Below, piece by piece: positions 25,034 through 31,920 of a stretch of DNA of 64,000 nt. The translations under genes and the position numbers were made by a program. Under the pieces are notes generated by a model, which saw only the letters and a program-made list of their open reading frames with translations, did not search any database and was not told the DNA's origin. The stretch comes from CAXBMB01 sp052078155 (GTDB lineage: Bacteria > Pseudomonadota > Alphaproteobacteria > Kiloniellales > DSM-21159): positions 34,581 through 98,580 of the forward strand of contig JBQJBP010000006.1 of the NCBI GenBank assembly GCA_052078155.1, written 5' to 3'. Each line of letters starts with the position of its first letter. The stretch's first letter is position 1.

Positions 25034-25483
25034 TCAGCGCAGTTTTAACAGCAGGCGGGCAAAGTCCTTTGCCTCCTGCTGGCTGAGTTTTGCGGCAAAG
25101 TGGCGGGCAATGGCCTGCTGATAGGCTGGCCAGATGTCCTGTTTTGCCGCCTTCCCCTGTTCGGTGATCTGAACCAGAAACCCCCGACCATCATCTGCGC
25201 AGGGCAGGCGACGGATCAGGCCGGCCTTATCCATCCGATCGATCAGGCGCGACAGATTGTATTGCGACAGCAGCATTTCCTGCTGCAACTCGTAGGGGCG
25301 AAGTCCCTGGTCTTCATGGTGTTCCCGCCCCAGTTCCAGCAGCAGGTCGTACCAGACCAGCGGGGGGTGACCGGCGGCCTTCAGATCCTTTTCCACTTTC
25401 CCCAGAAGATCCTGAGAGGTCCGTACCAGACGGGCCCAGGCGGTGATCTGTTCTTCGGTGGGAAGGAGAGTGTCGTTAGTCAT
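25034..25483 (-). CDS. MarR-family transcriptional regulator
   Basis: 149 residues with the winged-helix core: PYELQQEMLLSQYNLSRLIDRMDKAGLIRRLPCADDGRGFLVQITEQGK. This is the recognition helix and wing of MarR proteins, with dimerisation helices at both ends. It is divergent from the GST gene with a 95-base gap that holds two near-identical palindromes. It almost certainly represses itself and the GST gene and is released by a small, perhaps electrophilic or phenolic ligand. The ligand is unknown. Confidence 0.9.
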   Translation of the reverse strand: MTNDTLLPTEEQITAWARLVRTSQDLLGKVEKDLKAAGHPPLVWYDLLLELGREHHEDQGLRPYELQQEMLLSQYNLSRLIDRMDKAGLIRRLPCADDGRGFLVQITEQGKAAKQDIWPAYQQAIARHFAAKLSQQEAKDFARLLLKLR

Positions 25484-25499
25484 GCGCTGCTTGTACCAG

Positions 25500-25518
25500 T
25501 TAGATGCAAATGCATCAA
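25500..25518. promoter_or_regulatory. MarR operator O1
   Basis: TTAGATGCAAATGCATCAA. GATGCA and TGCATC are inverted around AA. It lies 17 bases before the MarR start codon and next to the TTGACA box (25521-25526) of the GST promoter. Its sequence is the same as O2 read on the other strand except for the centre and one arm base. Confidence 0.8.
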
Positions 25519-25520
25519 CC

Positions 25521-25550
25521 TTGACAAATTGTGAGTACGCGCCATTTTAA
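25521..25550 (+). promoter_or_regulatory. Promoter of the GST-like gene
   Basis: TTGACA at 25521-25526 and TTTTAA at 25545-25550 with an 18-base spacer. O1 flanks the -35 box and O2 overlaps the -10 box, which suits repression by MarR. Confidence 0.6.
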
Positions 25551-25565
25551 TGCAACTGCATCTAA
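25547..25565. promoter_or_regulatory. MarR operator O2
   Basis: TTAATGCAACTGCATCTAA, read on the other strand TTAGATGCAGTTGCATTAA. It overlaps the -10 box of the GST promoter and ends just before GGAG (25568-25571) of the GST ribosome site. The centre-to-centre distance to O1 is 47 bases. Confidence 0.8.
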
Positions 25566-25578
25566 ATGGAGTCTGCTT

Positions 25579-26376
25579 ATGAATTCCACACCCGCCAGTT
25601 CTTCTCTGTCTCCCCTCCCTTCCCCCGGACAGACGGGAATGCCAACCCTCGACCGCTCGCGGGAAACGAGCCCCTTGGAGATGGACCAGCAGTCACTCAC
25701 ATTGGTGAGCTATGACCTCTGTCCCTATGTTCAGCGCGCCGCCATTTCTCTTCTGGAAAAGAATGTGCCCTTTAACAGGGTGAGCGTTGATCTGGCGGAT
25801 AAACCCCAGTGGTTCCGGGACATCTCGCCGCTTGGCAAGGTGCCCCTGTTGCTGGTTCAGCAGCAGGAAAAGCAGGAGGCGATTTTTGAATCAGCCGTCA
25901 TTCTGGCCTACCTGGAAGAAACTCAACCCCAACCGCTTTTGGCTCCAGATCCCATTGCGCGGGCCCGGCAGCGGGGCTGGATTGAAGTGGGATCCACGAT
26001 CCTGAACGGCATAGGAGCTTTCTATTCAGCCGGATCAGAAGAAGCCCTTTTGACAAAGGCCTCAGATCTCAAGCAGATGTTCCGGCGGGTCGATGCGCAG
26101 CTGGCTCAGCGGCAGGTCACTGGCCCCTGGTTCCAGGGCTCAGACTTTTGCCTGGTTGATGCGGTTTACGGGCCGGTCTTTCGCTACTTTGATTGCTTTG
26201 ATCGCATCGCAGATTTCGGGATTCTGAAGGGGCTGAACCACCTGTCGGACTGGCGGAAAGCCCTGTCAGAACGCCCCTCTGTACGCCAGGCTGTATCTCC
26301 TGATTTCTCTGAAAAACTCTGGGCCTTCCTAAGAAAACGCGGATCGGCCTTAAGCCGGATGATGCCGGCAGAGTGA
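25579..26376 (+). CDS. Glutathione S-transferase family protein
   Basis: 265 residues from the ATG at 25579, with GGAG upstream. The thioredoxin-like domain begins at about residue 40 with LVSYDLCPYVQRA (Cys48 as likely catalytic residue, like omega and beta class GSTs). SPLGKVPLLL has the cis-proline and FESAVILAYLEE the glutathione-binding Ser segment. A helical C-terminal domain follows. The first about 38 residues are Ser/Pro-rich and unlike the family; the ATG at 25681 would remove them but has a poor spacer. It is controlled by the divergent MarR protein, so detoxification of a compound that the MarR protein senses is likely. Confidence 0.88.
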   Translation: MNSTPASSSLSPLPSPGQTGMPTLDRSRETSPLEMDQQSLTLVSYDLCPYVQRAAISLLEKNVPFNRVSVDLADKPQWFRDISPLGKVPLLLVQQQEKQEAIFESAVILAYLEETQPQPLLAPDPIARARQRGWIEVGSTILNGIGAFYSAGSEEALLTKASDLKQMFRRVDAQLAQRQVTGPWFQGSDFCLVDAVYGPVFRYFDCFDRIADFGILKGLNHLSDWRKALSERPSVRQAVSPDFSEKLWAFLRKRGSALSRMMPAE

Positions 26377-26527
26377 TGAGAACTGAGGTCGATCTGTAAG
26401 GTCAGGGCCGTTAAACACTTGCGTCTGAGATCTGCCCCTTACAGGCATGCGCCCCTGCAAAACCTGCGCGTTTGAGGGGAGGGCGCTCAGAATTGAGGCT
26501 TTGGGAGGCTGTGGGATTTCTATATAG

Positions 26528-26553
26528 TTGACTTTGTCAATTAAATGATTGAC
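26528..26553. promoter_or_regulatory. Triple half-site operator upstream of the MarR-GNAT gene
   Basis: TTGAC-TTT-GTCAA (26528-26540) and GTCAAT-TAAATG-ATTGAC (26536-26553) share the middle arm, giving three alternating half-sites 24 bases before the start codon. Two TTGAC words could also serve as -35 boxes. Autorepression by the encoded MarR domain is the simplest reading. Confidence 0.65.
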
Positions 26554-26576
26554 GTTATCCTTTAATGGAGGATGAC

Positions 26577-27524
26577 ATGCCACAAAGTGCCAGCCACAGC
26601 CCTGAGGTTTCAGCCGAACAGATTGCCACGGTTCGGCAGTACAACCGCTTCTACACTCGCCAGATCGGTTTGCTGAATGAGGGCATACACAAAAGCAGCT
26701 ACTCCCTGGCCCAGGCCCGGATCATTTATGAACTGGCTCACTGTGCGAAGGCGACGGCCAGTGATCTGGCCCGGGACCTGGCCATGGACGCGGGCTACCT
26801 CAGCCGCCTCGTCAAAAAACTGCTCAATCTCGGTTTGCTGGAGCGGGAACAGTCAGCCAATGACGGTCGGCAGTTTCAGCTGTCGCTGAGTCCGGAAGGG
26901 CGGGCTGTTTTCGCTGAGCTGAACCAGAGCTCGAAGAATGAGATTAGGGAAACGCTGACTGACATTCCTGTGGGGGAACGCGACCAGCTGGTGCGGGCCA
27001 TGCAGAGCATTCAGGACATCCTGGGGCAGGGGCCGGAGCCAAAGGTCCCTTATATCCTGCGGGATCCGCAGCCGGGTGATTTCGGCTGGATCATTCATCG
27101 CCAGGCCCTGCTTTATCATCAGGAGTATGGTTGGGATGAGACCTTTGAAGGGTTGGTGTCGGAGATCATGGGCAGCTACATCCAGAATCACGATCCCAAA
27201 TGGGAGCGCTGTTGGGTGGCGGAGCGTCATGGGGAGGTCATTGGCTCGATCTTCTGTGTGAAGGAATCCGAAACCGTTGCCAAACTCCGGCTGCTTTATG
27301 TGGATTCCCGGGCCCGTGGCCTGGGGGTTGGCTCCCGCCTGGTGGATGAAGTGATCAGGTTTGCACGGGCCAAGGGGTACAAGAAGCTCACTTTCTGGAC
27401 CAATGATATTCTGGTGTCGGCCCGGCGGATTTATCAGGCGGCGGGCTTTGAACTGGTGGAGGAGTCCCCGCACCATTCCTTTGGCAAGGATCTGGTCGGA
27501 CAAATCTGGTCCATGGACCTCTAA
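26577..27524 (+). CDS. MarR-type regulator fused to GNAT acetyltransferase
   Basis: 315 residues from the ATG at 26577, which has GGAGG five bases before; an ATG at 26565 is possible. The N-terminal MarR domain (about 15-145) contains YSLAQARIIYELAHCAKATASDLARDLAMDAGYLSRLVKKL. The C-terminal GNAT domain (about 160-315) has LRLLYVDSRARGLGVGSRLVDEVI, the acetyl-CoA pyrophosphate loop, and LTFWTNDILVSARRIYQAAGFELVEE. Such fusions are widespread, but substrate and ligand are mostly unknown. It is preceded by a three-half-site operator and stands alone. Confidence 0.9.
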   Translation: MPQSASHSPEVSAEQIATVRQYNRFYTRQIGLLNEGIHKSSYSLAQARIIYELAHCAKATASDLARDLAMDAGYLSRLVKKLLNLGLLEREQSANDGRQFQLSLSPEGRAVFAELNQSSKNEIRETLTDIPVGERDQLVRAMQSIQDILGQGPEPKVPYILRDPQPGDFGWIIHRQALLYHQEYGWDETFEGLVSEIMGSYIQNHDPKWERCWVAERHGEVIGSIFCVKESETVAKLRLLYVDSRARGLGVGSRLVDEVIRFARAKGYKKLTFWTNDILVSARRIYQAAGFELVEESPHHSFGKDLVGQIWSMDL

Positions 27525-27873
27525 TGTCACACCGCTTTCTGTTGCCCCGCTGTGTGAGCGTTTTCAACGCGTGACGCACTTGGCTGAGAATAAGAGGGGG
27601 ATACAGGGGGATGCAGGGGCAGGTTTGACGCGGACCACGATGCGCTCCGGCAGAGGGATCACGCTCTCGCCGCGGGCGCAGTGCCCCTCGTTTTCTCGGA
27701 GATCTTTTTGCCTGGTGGGGCGCCTTTAGGTGCCAAATCTGCAACCGACGCGGTGCAAGGTTCACCGTCCAACAGAGCCGGGAGGTTGTGCCCGACTGGT
27801 TCCTGATTAAAAAGCGGCTTTTTCGGTGGAGATGGGGTTGGTCCCCTTAGCGCAGGCCTTTGGATTGGTAACC
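27525..27873. other. 349-base gap before the DMT permease gene
   Basis: No supported gene, terminator or promoter. It contains scattered GC-rich stretches. The permease frame is open from 27826, but the region before 27874 has no usable ribosome site. Confidence 0.4.
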
Positions 27874-28842
27874 ATGATTGACAGCGAACGGACAAAGATC
27901 AGATGGGCGCTGATGGCCGCGGCGGCAACCGGTGTGCAGGTGGGGGCGGCCATGGTTGCCAGCCGCTATGTCATTGCTGAAATCCCACCAGCGTCGTTGG
28001 CTCTGCTGCGTTATGTCATCGCGCTGCTGTTCCTTTTGCCTTTTCTGCCCTATCGCGCCTGGCCCCGCATGCCGCTGAAGGATCTGGCCGTCGTTATGCT
28101 GTTGGGCATGCTGCAGTTTGGCTTGCTGATCTTTCTGCTGAATTTTGGCTTGCGGTTCATCGCGTCCGGTCAGGCAGCACTGCTCTTTGCCACCTTCCCC
28201 CTCATGACCATGGTGGTGGCCGCGGCCTTCGGGCGTGAAGCCTTGGGCTGGGCAAAGAGTTTGGGTGTCATGCTGTCTATTCTGGGGGTCGGGGCCGTGG
28301 TCCACAGCGATCTGCTGTCGGGAGTTAGTCTGACGGCCCATCCTCAGGGCTGGCTGGGTGTGCTGGCGGTCCTGGGGGCGGCTTTGACCGGGGCGGTGTG
28401 CTCCGTTTTCTACGGGCCCTATCTCAATCGCTACGCGACCCTGCCGCTGGCCTTTCTGGCCATGGCGGGCTCAATACTGGCCTTGGGCTTGGCAGCCTGG
28501 ACTGAAGGGTTTTTCGCACACCCCATAATGCTGTCGGCCCCGGGCTGGGGAGCTGTGCTGTTCATTGGCGCCTCCAGCGGCATCGGGTACCTGCTCTGGC
28601 TTTATGCGCTGGCCCATGCCTCTCCCACGAAGGTGACCATTTTCCTTTCGCTCAGCCCCCTGACCGCTGCGGTGCTCGGTGTCCTGCTGCTGGGTGAGTC
28701 ATTTACGGTGGCGCTGGCTTTCGGCCTGCTGGGTGTTGTCAGTGGCTTGTGGGTCGCAACCCGGGTCTCAGGAAACTCTGAACAAAAGGGCCAGAGCACC
28801 GGGGGCAAACCAGGACTGGAAAGACGAGCGGACAAAGGTTAA
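27874..28842 (+). CDS. EamA/DMT-superfamily permease
   Basis: 322 residues from the ATG at 27874, which has GGA 9 bases upstream; starts at 27826 and 27832 lack a spaced site. Ten hydrophobic helices in two five-helix EamA repeats: the first starts with WALMAAAATGVQVGAAMVASRYVI, the second at about residue 165 (GWLGVLAVLGAALTGAVCSVFYGPYL). Repeat signatures are PPASLALLRYVIA and ASPTKVTIFLSLSPLTAAVLGVLLLGE. Likely an inner-membrane exporter of metabolites; the substrate is unknown. It is followed 41 bases later by the antiporter gene. Confidence 0.87.
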   Translation: MIDSERTKIRWALMAAAATGVQVGAAMVASRYVIAEIPPASLALLRYVIALLFLLPFLPYRAWPRMPLKDLAVVMLLGMLQFGLLIFLLNFGLRFIASGQAALLFATFPLMTMVVAAAFGREALGWAKSLGVMLSILGVGAVVHSDLLSGVSLTAHPQGWLGVLAVLGAALTGAVCSVFYGPYLNRYATLPLAFLAMAGSILALGLAAWTEGFFAHPIMLSAPGWGAVLFIGASSGIGYLLWLYALAHASPTKVTIFLSLSPLTAAVLGVLLLGESFTVALAFGLLGVVSGLWVATRVSGNSEQKGQSTGGKPGLERRADKG

Positions 28843-28883
28843 CTTCTGTTCTGGCTGATAAATCAGGGAGATAGGCAGGGCAG

Positions 28884-29999
28884 ATGGGAAAACTGAAGCA
28901 GGAAGTATCGACAATTGTCGGCTATTTGCTTTTTGGGGGTGTTGCTGTCTATGGCGACGCGCTCATACCCACGGCTTTGCCGGGTTATCTCGCTGCCCTG
29001 GTTTTTGTTCTGCTGTTCACAGTCATGCTCTGGCTGGCTTTTTCCGTGGTCCGTCATGCGGAGTGCCTGGCGGAGCTTCTCGGGGAGCCTTACGGAACGC
29101 TGATCCTGACCCTTTCAGTGATCGGTATTGAGGTGGCACTGATTTCCTCTGTCATGATCACCGGTGCAGACCGTCCCACCCTGGCGCGGGACACCATGTT
29201 TTCTGTGGTCATGATCGTTCTGAACGGTCTGGTGGGGCTCAGTCTTGTAACCGGCGGGCTGAAGCATCGCTTTCAGGACTACAATCTGAAAGGGGCCAAC
29301 GCCTATCTTGCTGTGTTGATCCCTTTGGCGGTCCTGACCCTGGTGCTGCCACGGTTCTCCCATTCGGCCCCGGGAGGGGAGATGTCTCTTTTGCAGGCAG
29401 GCTTCTTCATCGTGATGTCCCTGCTGCTTTACGGCGTTTTTCTGGCGATCCAGACCGTCACCCATACCGACATGTTCAAGTTTCCAACCCAGATCAACGC
29501 GGAGGGACAGGTCGAAGATGGCGGTCACCATAGCCTGGTTGTGCATTCCATCCCCTTCCACGCCTTCGCGCTGATCGCAGCCATGCTGCCCATCGTTTTG
29601 CTGTCCAAAAAGATGGCCATTTATGTGGAATTCGGCATCGAGTTCCTCGGTGCCCCCGTCGCGCTGGGCGGCTTCCTGATTGCCGCCCTTGTGCTGACGC
29701 CGGAAGGTCTGGGCGCCATCAAGGCAGCCCGCAGCAATCAGTTGCAGCGGGCGGTTAACATCTGCCTGGGCTCAGCTTTGGCGACCATTGGTCTGACGGT
29801 GCCTGCCGTGCTGATCATCGGCATGATCATGGGCAGCCCGGTGGAGCTTGGGCTTATTCCGGTTGATATCATTGTCCTGCTGCTGACCCTGGTGGTCTCT
29901 CTGGTCACCTTTGTTTCTGCCCGCACCAATTTTCTGCTGGGGGCAGTTCACCTTTCTCTCTTTGCCGCCTACGTGATGATGATCTTCGACGGAAAGTAG
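28884..29999 (+). CDS. chaA: Cation/proton antiporter, ChaA family
   Basis: 371 residues, about eleven helices. Two Ca2+/cation antiporter repeats are visible: GTLILTLSVIGIEVALISSVM with the key Glu in the first, and EFGIEFLGAPVALGGFLIAALVLTPEGLGAIKAA with two Glu in the second. This is typical of ChaA-type calcium (sodium, potassium)/proton antiporters. It works in the inner membrane to expel cations at high pH or salt, in line with a marine or saline habitat. ATG at 28884, after a G-rich ribosome site. It may be cotranscribed with the DMT permease. Confidence 0.88.
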   Translation: MGKLKQEVSTIVGYLLFGGVAVYGDALIPTALPGYLAALVFVLLFTVMLWLAFSVVRHAECLAELLGEPYGTLILTLSVIGIEVALISSVMITGADRPTLARDTMFSVVMIVLNGLVGLSLVTGGLKHRFQDYNLKGANAYLAVLIPLAVLTLVLPRFSHSAPGGEMSLLQAGFFIVMSLLLYGVFLAIQTVTHTDMFKFPTQINAEGQVEDGGHHSLVVHSIPFHAFALIAAMLPIVLLSKKMAIYVEFGIEFLGAPVALGGFLIAALVLTPEGLGAIKAARSNQLQRAVNICLGSALATIGLTVPAVLIIGMIMGSPVELGLIPVDIIVLLLTLVVSLVTFVSARTNFLLGAVHLSLFAAYVMMIFDGK

Positions 30000-30039
30000 G
30001 CGACGTTAGATCGCTTGATGCAGTTAGAGAGGTTTGCAG

Positions 30040-30663
30040 GTGCTGGACGGTGTTAAAGTTGTTGCCTGGGACTATGACGGGGTCTTGAACCGGAATATCC
30101 AGTCTGGCCGGTTCCTCTGGGCCGATAATTTTGAGCGGGACCTGGGTCAGTCCCTGTCCTTCTTCGAAAACTACATGTTCTGCCAGAACCTCGCAGATAT
30201 CCTGACCGGTAAGGAGGATCTACGGGATCGGGTGATGGCCTGGGGGCAGGAAGTTGGTTTTGCGCCCGGGCCAGATCAGCTGCTGGACTACTGGTTCTCC
30301 CGGGACAGCTTTCCTGATCCAGAGATCCCGGCAGTAATGAAGAAATTGTCAGACCGTGGCTTTGTTCAGGTGATCGCCACGAACAATGAGACGCGCCGGG
30401 TCCGTTACATTGAAGAGAATCTGGGGTGGGGACGAAAGGTGGACCGGGTCTTTGCCTCCGGCAGGCTGGGGATCGCAAAGCCAGACCTTCAGTTCTATGA
30501 CGCGGTGACAGCGGCTCTGGGTGTTGACCCTCATGAGATTCTGTTCTTCGACGATGGGGCAGAGAATGTTGGCTCAGCCCGCTCCTATGGCTGGTCAGCC
30601 CATCACTTTACCGAAGAAACACGCCCGACCCTGCTGGCTGACCTTGCCGCTTGTCTGAGATAG
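30040..30663 (+). CDS. HAD-superfamily hydrolase, subfamily IA
   Basis: 207 residues from the GTG at 30040; GAGAGG ends 7 bases upstream, better placed than for the TTG at 30034. Motif I is WDYDGVLN (nucleophile and acid/base Asp), motif II VIATNNETR, motif III Lys in RLGIAKPDLQFY and motif IV EILFFDDGAENV. A small helical cap lies between motifs I and II. Probably a phosphatase acting on a small phosphorylated metabolite; the substrate is unknown. A short word in its leader (TTAGATCGCTTGATGC, about 30006-30021) recurs at 31771-31787 beside repeat copy 7. Confidence 0.85.
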   Translation: MLDGVKVVAWDYDGVLNRNIQSGRFLWADNFERDLGQSLSFFENYMFCQNLADILTGKEDLRDRVMAWGQEVGFAPGPDQLLDYWFSRDSFPDPEIPAVMKKLSDRGFVQVIATNNETRRVRYIEENLGWGRKVDRVFASGRLGIAKPDLQFYDAVTAALGVDPHEILFFDDGAENVGSARSYGWSAHHFTEETRPTLLADLAACLR

Positions 30664-30668
30664 ATCTC

Positions 30669-30806
30669 AGAGCATGATCGTTTTAGTCAGAAGCACTTTG
30701 CGCTTGTGCCTAAACCGTGAATCACCCTCTAACAGATTGAAAAGAGGCTTATTCACGTCTTGTTTGAAAACACCTCGTGATTCCAAATGAGACGATAAGG
30801 CTCTAA
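30669..30806. repeat. Intergenic palindromic element, hybrid (copy 6)
   Basis: AGAGCATGATCGTTTTAGTCAG, GCACTTTGCGC, CCTAAACCGTGAATCACCCTCTAA, GATTGAAAAGAGGCTTATTCACGTC, TTTGAAAACACCTCGTGATTCCAAA, GACGATAAGGCTCTAAG. The left half is like copy 2, the right half like copy 5. The terminal CTCTA (30801-30805) holds the stop of the minus-strand gene behind it (CTA at 30803-30805). Confidence 0.88.
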
Positions 30807-31582
30807 GGCAGAAATCCTTCACCGATTTGCGCTGCATCAATGGCGGTTTGCAGGTTGTTGATCTGCTCTGTCAGGGTGCGCAGACGGTTTTGCTCCCGTG
30901 GCAGTTCCACGCGACAGTCGCGTTTGTATTCCAGTTGTGCATGTTCGCGAACCTTGACCGCGCACTGTCTGAAATCGACAGAAAAGAGGCCTCTGCATTC
31001 GTCATAAACGTTGTGGGTGTCGTCATATCTGCTGGTACAGCCCTGGCAGGTGCCACATTGCTGTTGCCGGGTCAGCACCCACTTTCCAAGCATTCTCTGT
31101 TCTGCCGTCAGTTCCTCCAGCAGAGTGACCTGCTCTTCCAGCATCTGGGCCTTGGTTTCAGCCTTTTCAGCTGCCAGGGCCTCTTTTTCTTCTGCCTGCT
31201 GTTCAGCATCTCTTTGAACCAGCTGCTCTTCCCGGGACCAGACCACCAGATCAATGGCCTCTTCATAGTGCTCCCCGGTTCGACCCGTCTTGACCAGGTA
31301 ATCCAGCAGGACCTGCTCTGCTTCTGCAAATTCACCGCTCTCAAACAGCAGCTTGCCTTCGTAGAAAGTGATTGAAAAATCAACCGGCAGGTTGAGCGCA
31401 CGCATCTGCTTCAGCGCTTCGATGGCTTCTTCGTGCTGGTCTCTTTCCAGAAAGACTTCGACCTGGCGGGACAAGAGATCAAACTTCACTTCTGGCGGCA
31501 GCCCCTGAGCAGATGCCTGCTGAAAGGCTGGGCTGAAGATCAATGCCGCTAAGATCAGGCAGCCGGAAAGAAACTTGATCAT
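30803..31582 (-). CDS. Secreted TPR-like/coiled-coil protein with C-terminal cysteines
   Basis: 259 residues from the ATG at 31582 (AGGA 9 bases upstream), which begins a signal peptide: MIKFLSGCLILAALIFSPAF..QASAQ. Next come helical pairs resembling TPR units (FLERDQHEEAIEALKQMRAL, LFESGEFAEAEQVLLDYLVK). A long Glu/Ala/Gln-rich coiled coil follows, then a Cys region (QCGTCQGC, ECRG, RQCAV, RDCRV) and a final helix. The cysteines could form disulfides or bind metal in the periplasm. I do not recognise a family. The upstream frame to 31651 is not needed. Confidence 0.75.
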   Translation of the reverse strand: MIKFLSGCLILAALIFSPAFQQASAQGLPPEVKFDLLSRQVEVFLERDQHEEAIEALKQMRALNLPVDFSITFYEGKLLFESGEFAEAEQVLLDYLVKTGRTGEHYEEAIDLVVWSREEQLVQRDAEQQAEEKEALAAEKAETKAQMLEEQVTLLEELTAEQRMLGKWVLTRQQQCGTCQGCTSRYDDTHNVYDECRGLFSVDFRQCAVKVREHAQLEYKRDCRVELPREQNRLRTLTEQINNLQTAIDAAQIGEGFLP

Positions 31583-31651
31583 CAAAGTGGGTCCTAACGC
31601 GGAAAAACAAAAATCACAGCTACCCGGGCGTTCATTCAAAGGGACATTCAT

Positions 31652-31800
31652 TAGAGCATGATCGCTCGCCTAGGAAGCCCTTTATGCTCTAACGTAAACC
31701 GTAAATCATCCTCTAACCTGTTGAAAAGAGGATAATTCATGCTTCGTGTTCGCTCACCTGGCGGTGTCCCTTAGATTGCTTGATGCGGTTGCATCGAGAA
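31652..31800. repeat. Intergenic palindromic element, diverged, with extra tail (copy 7)
   Basis: TAGAGCATGATCG, ATGCTCTAA, GTAAACCGTAAATCATCCTCTAA, CTGTTGAAAAGAGG, TTCATGCTT, GCTCACCTGGCGGTG. Then TTAGATTGCTTGATGCGGTT, a word also found near 30006. The rest of the 338-base gap between the two genes (31801-31920) shows nothing I can assign. Confidence 0.75.
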
Positions 31801-31920
31801 AACCGAACAGACTCTGAGAGCCGGGTAAAGCCCGTCAGCCGTTTGCGGCCATGGTAGAGCATTCTTAACAGTTAATCATCCTTTTGGCGAAGAGATCACA
31901 TCCGATCAGAAAGCCCCTGT

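Noticed and set aside
27813..27830. AAAAAGC-G-GCTTTTT as a terminator
   Set aside because: The arms leave a one-base loop, so the full stem cannot form; it is also far from any gene end.
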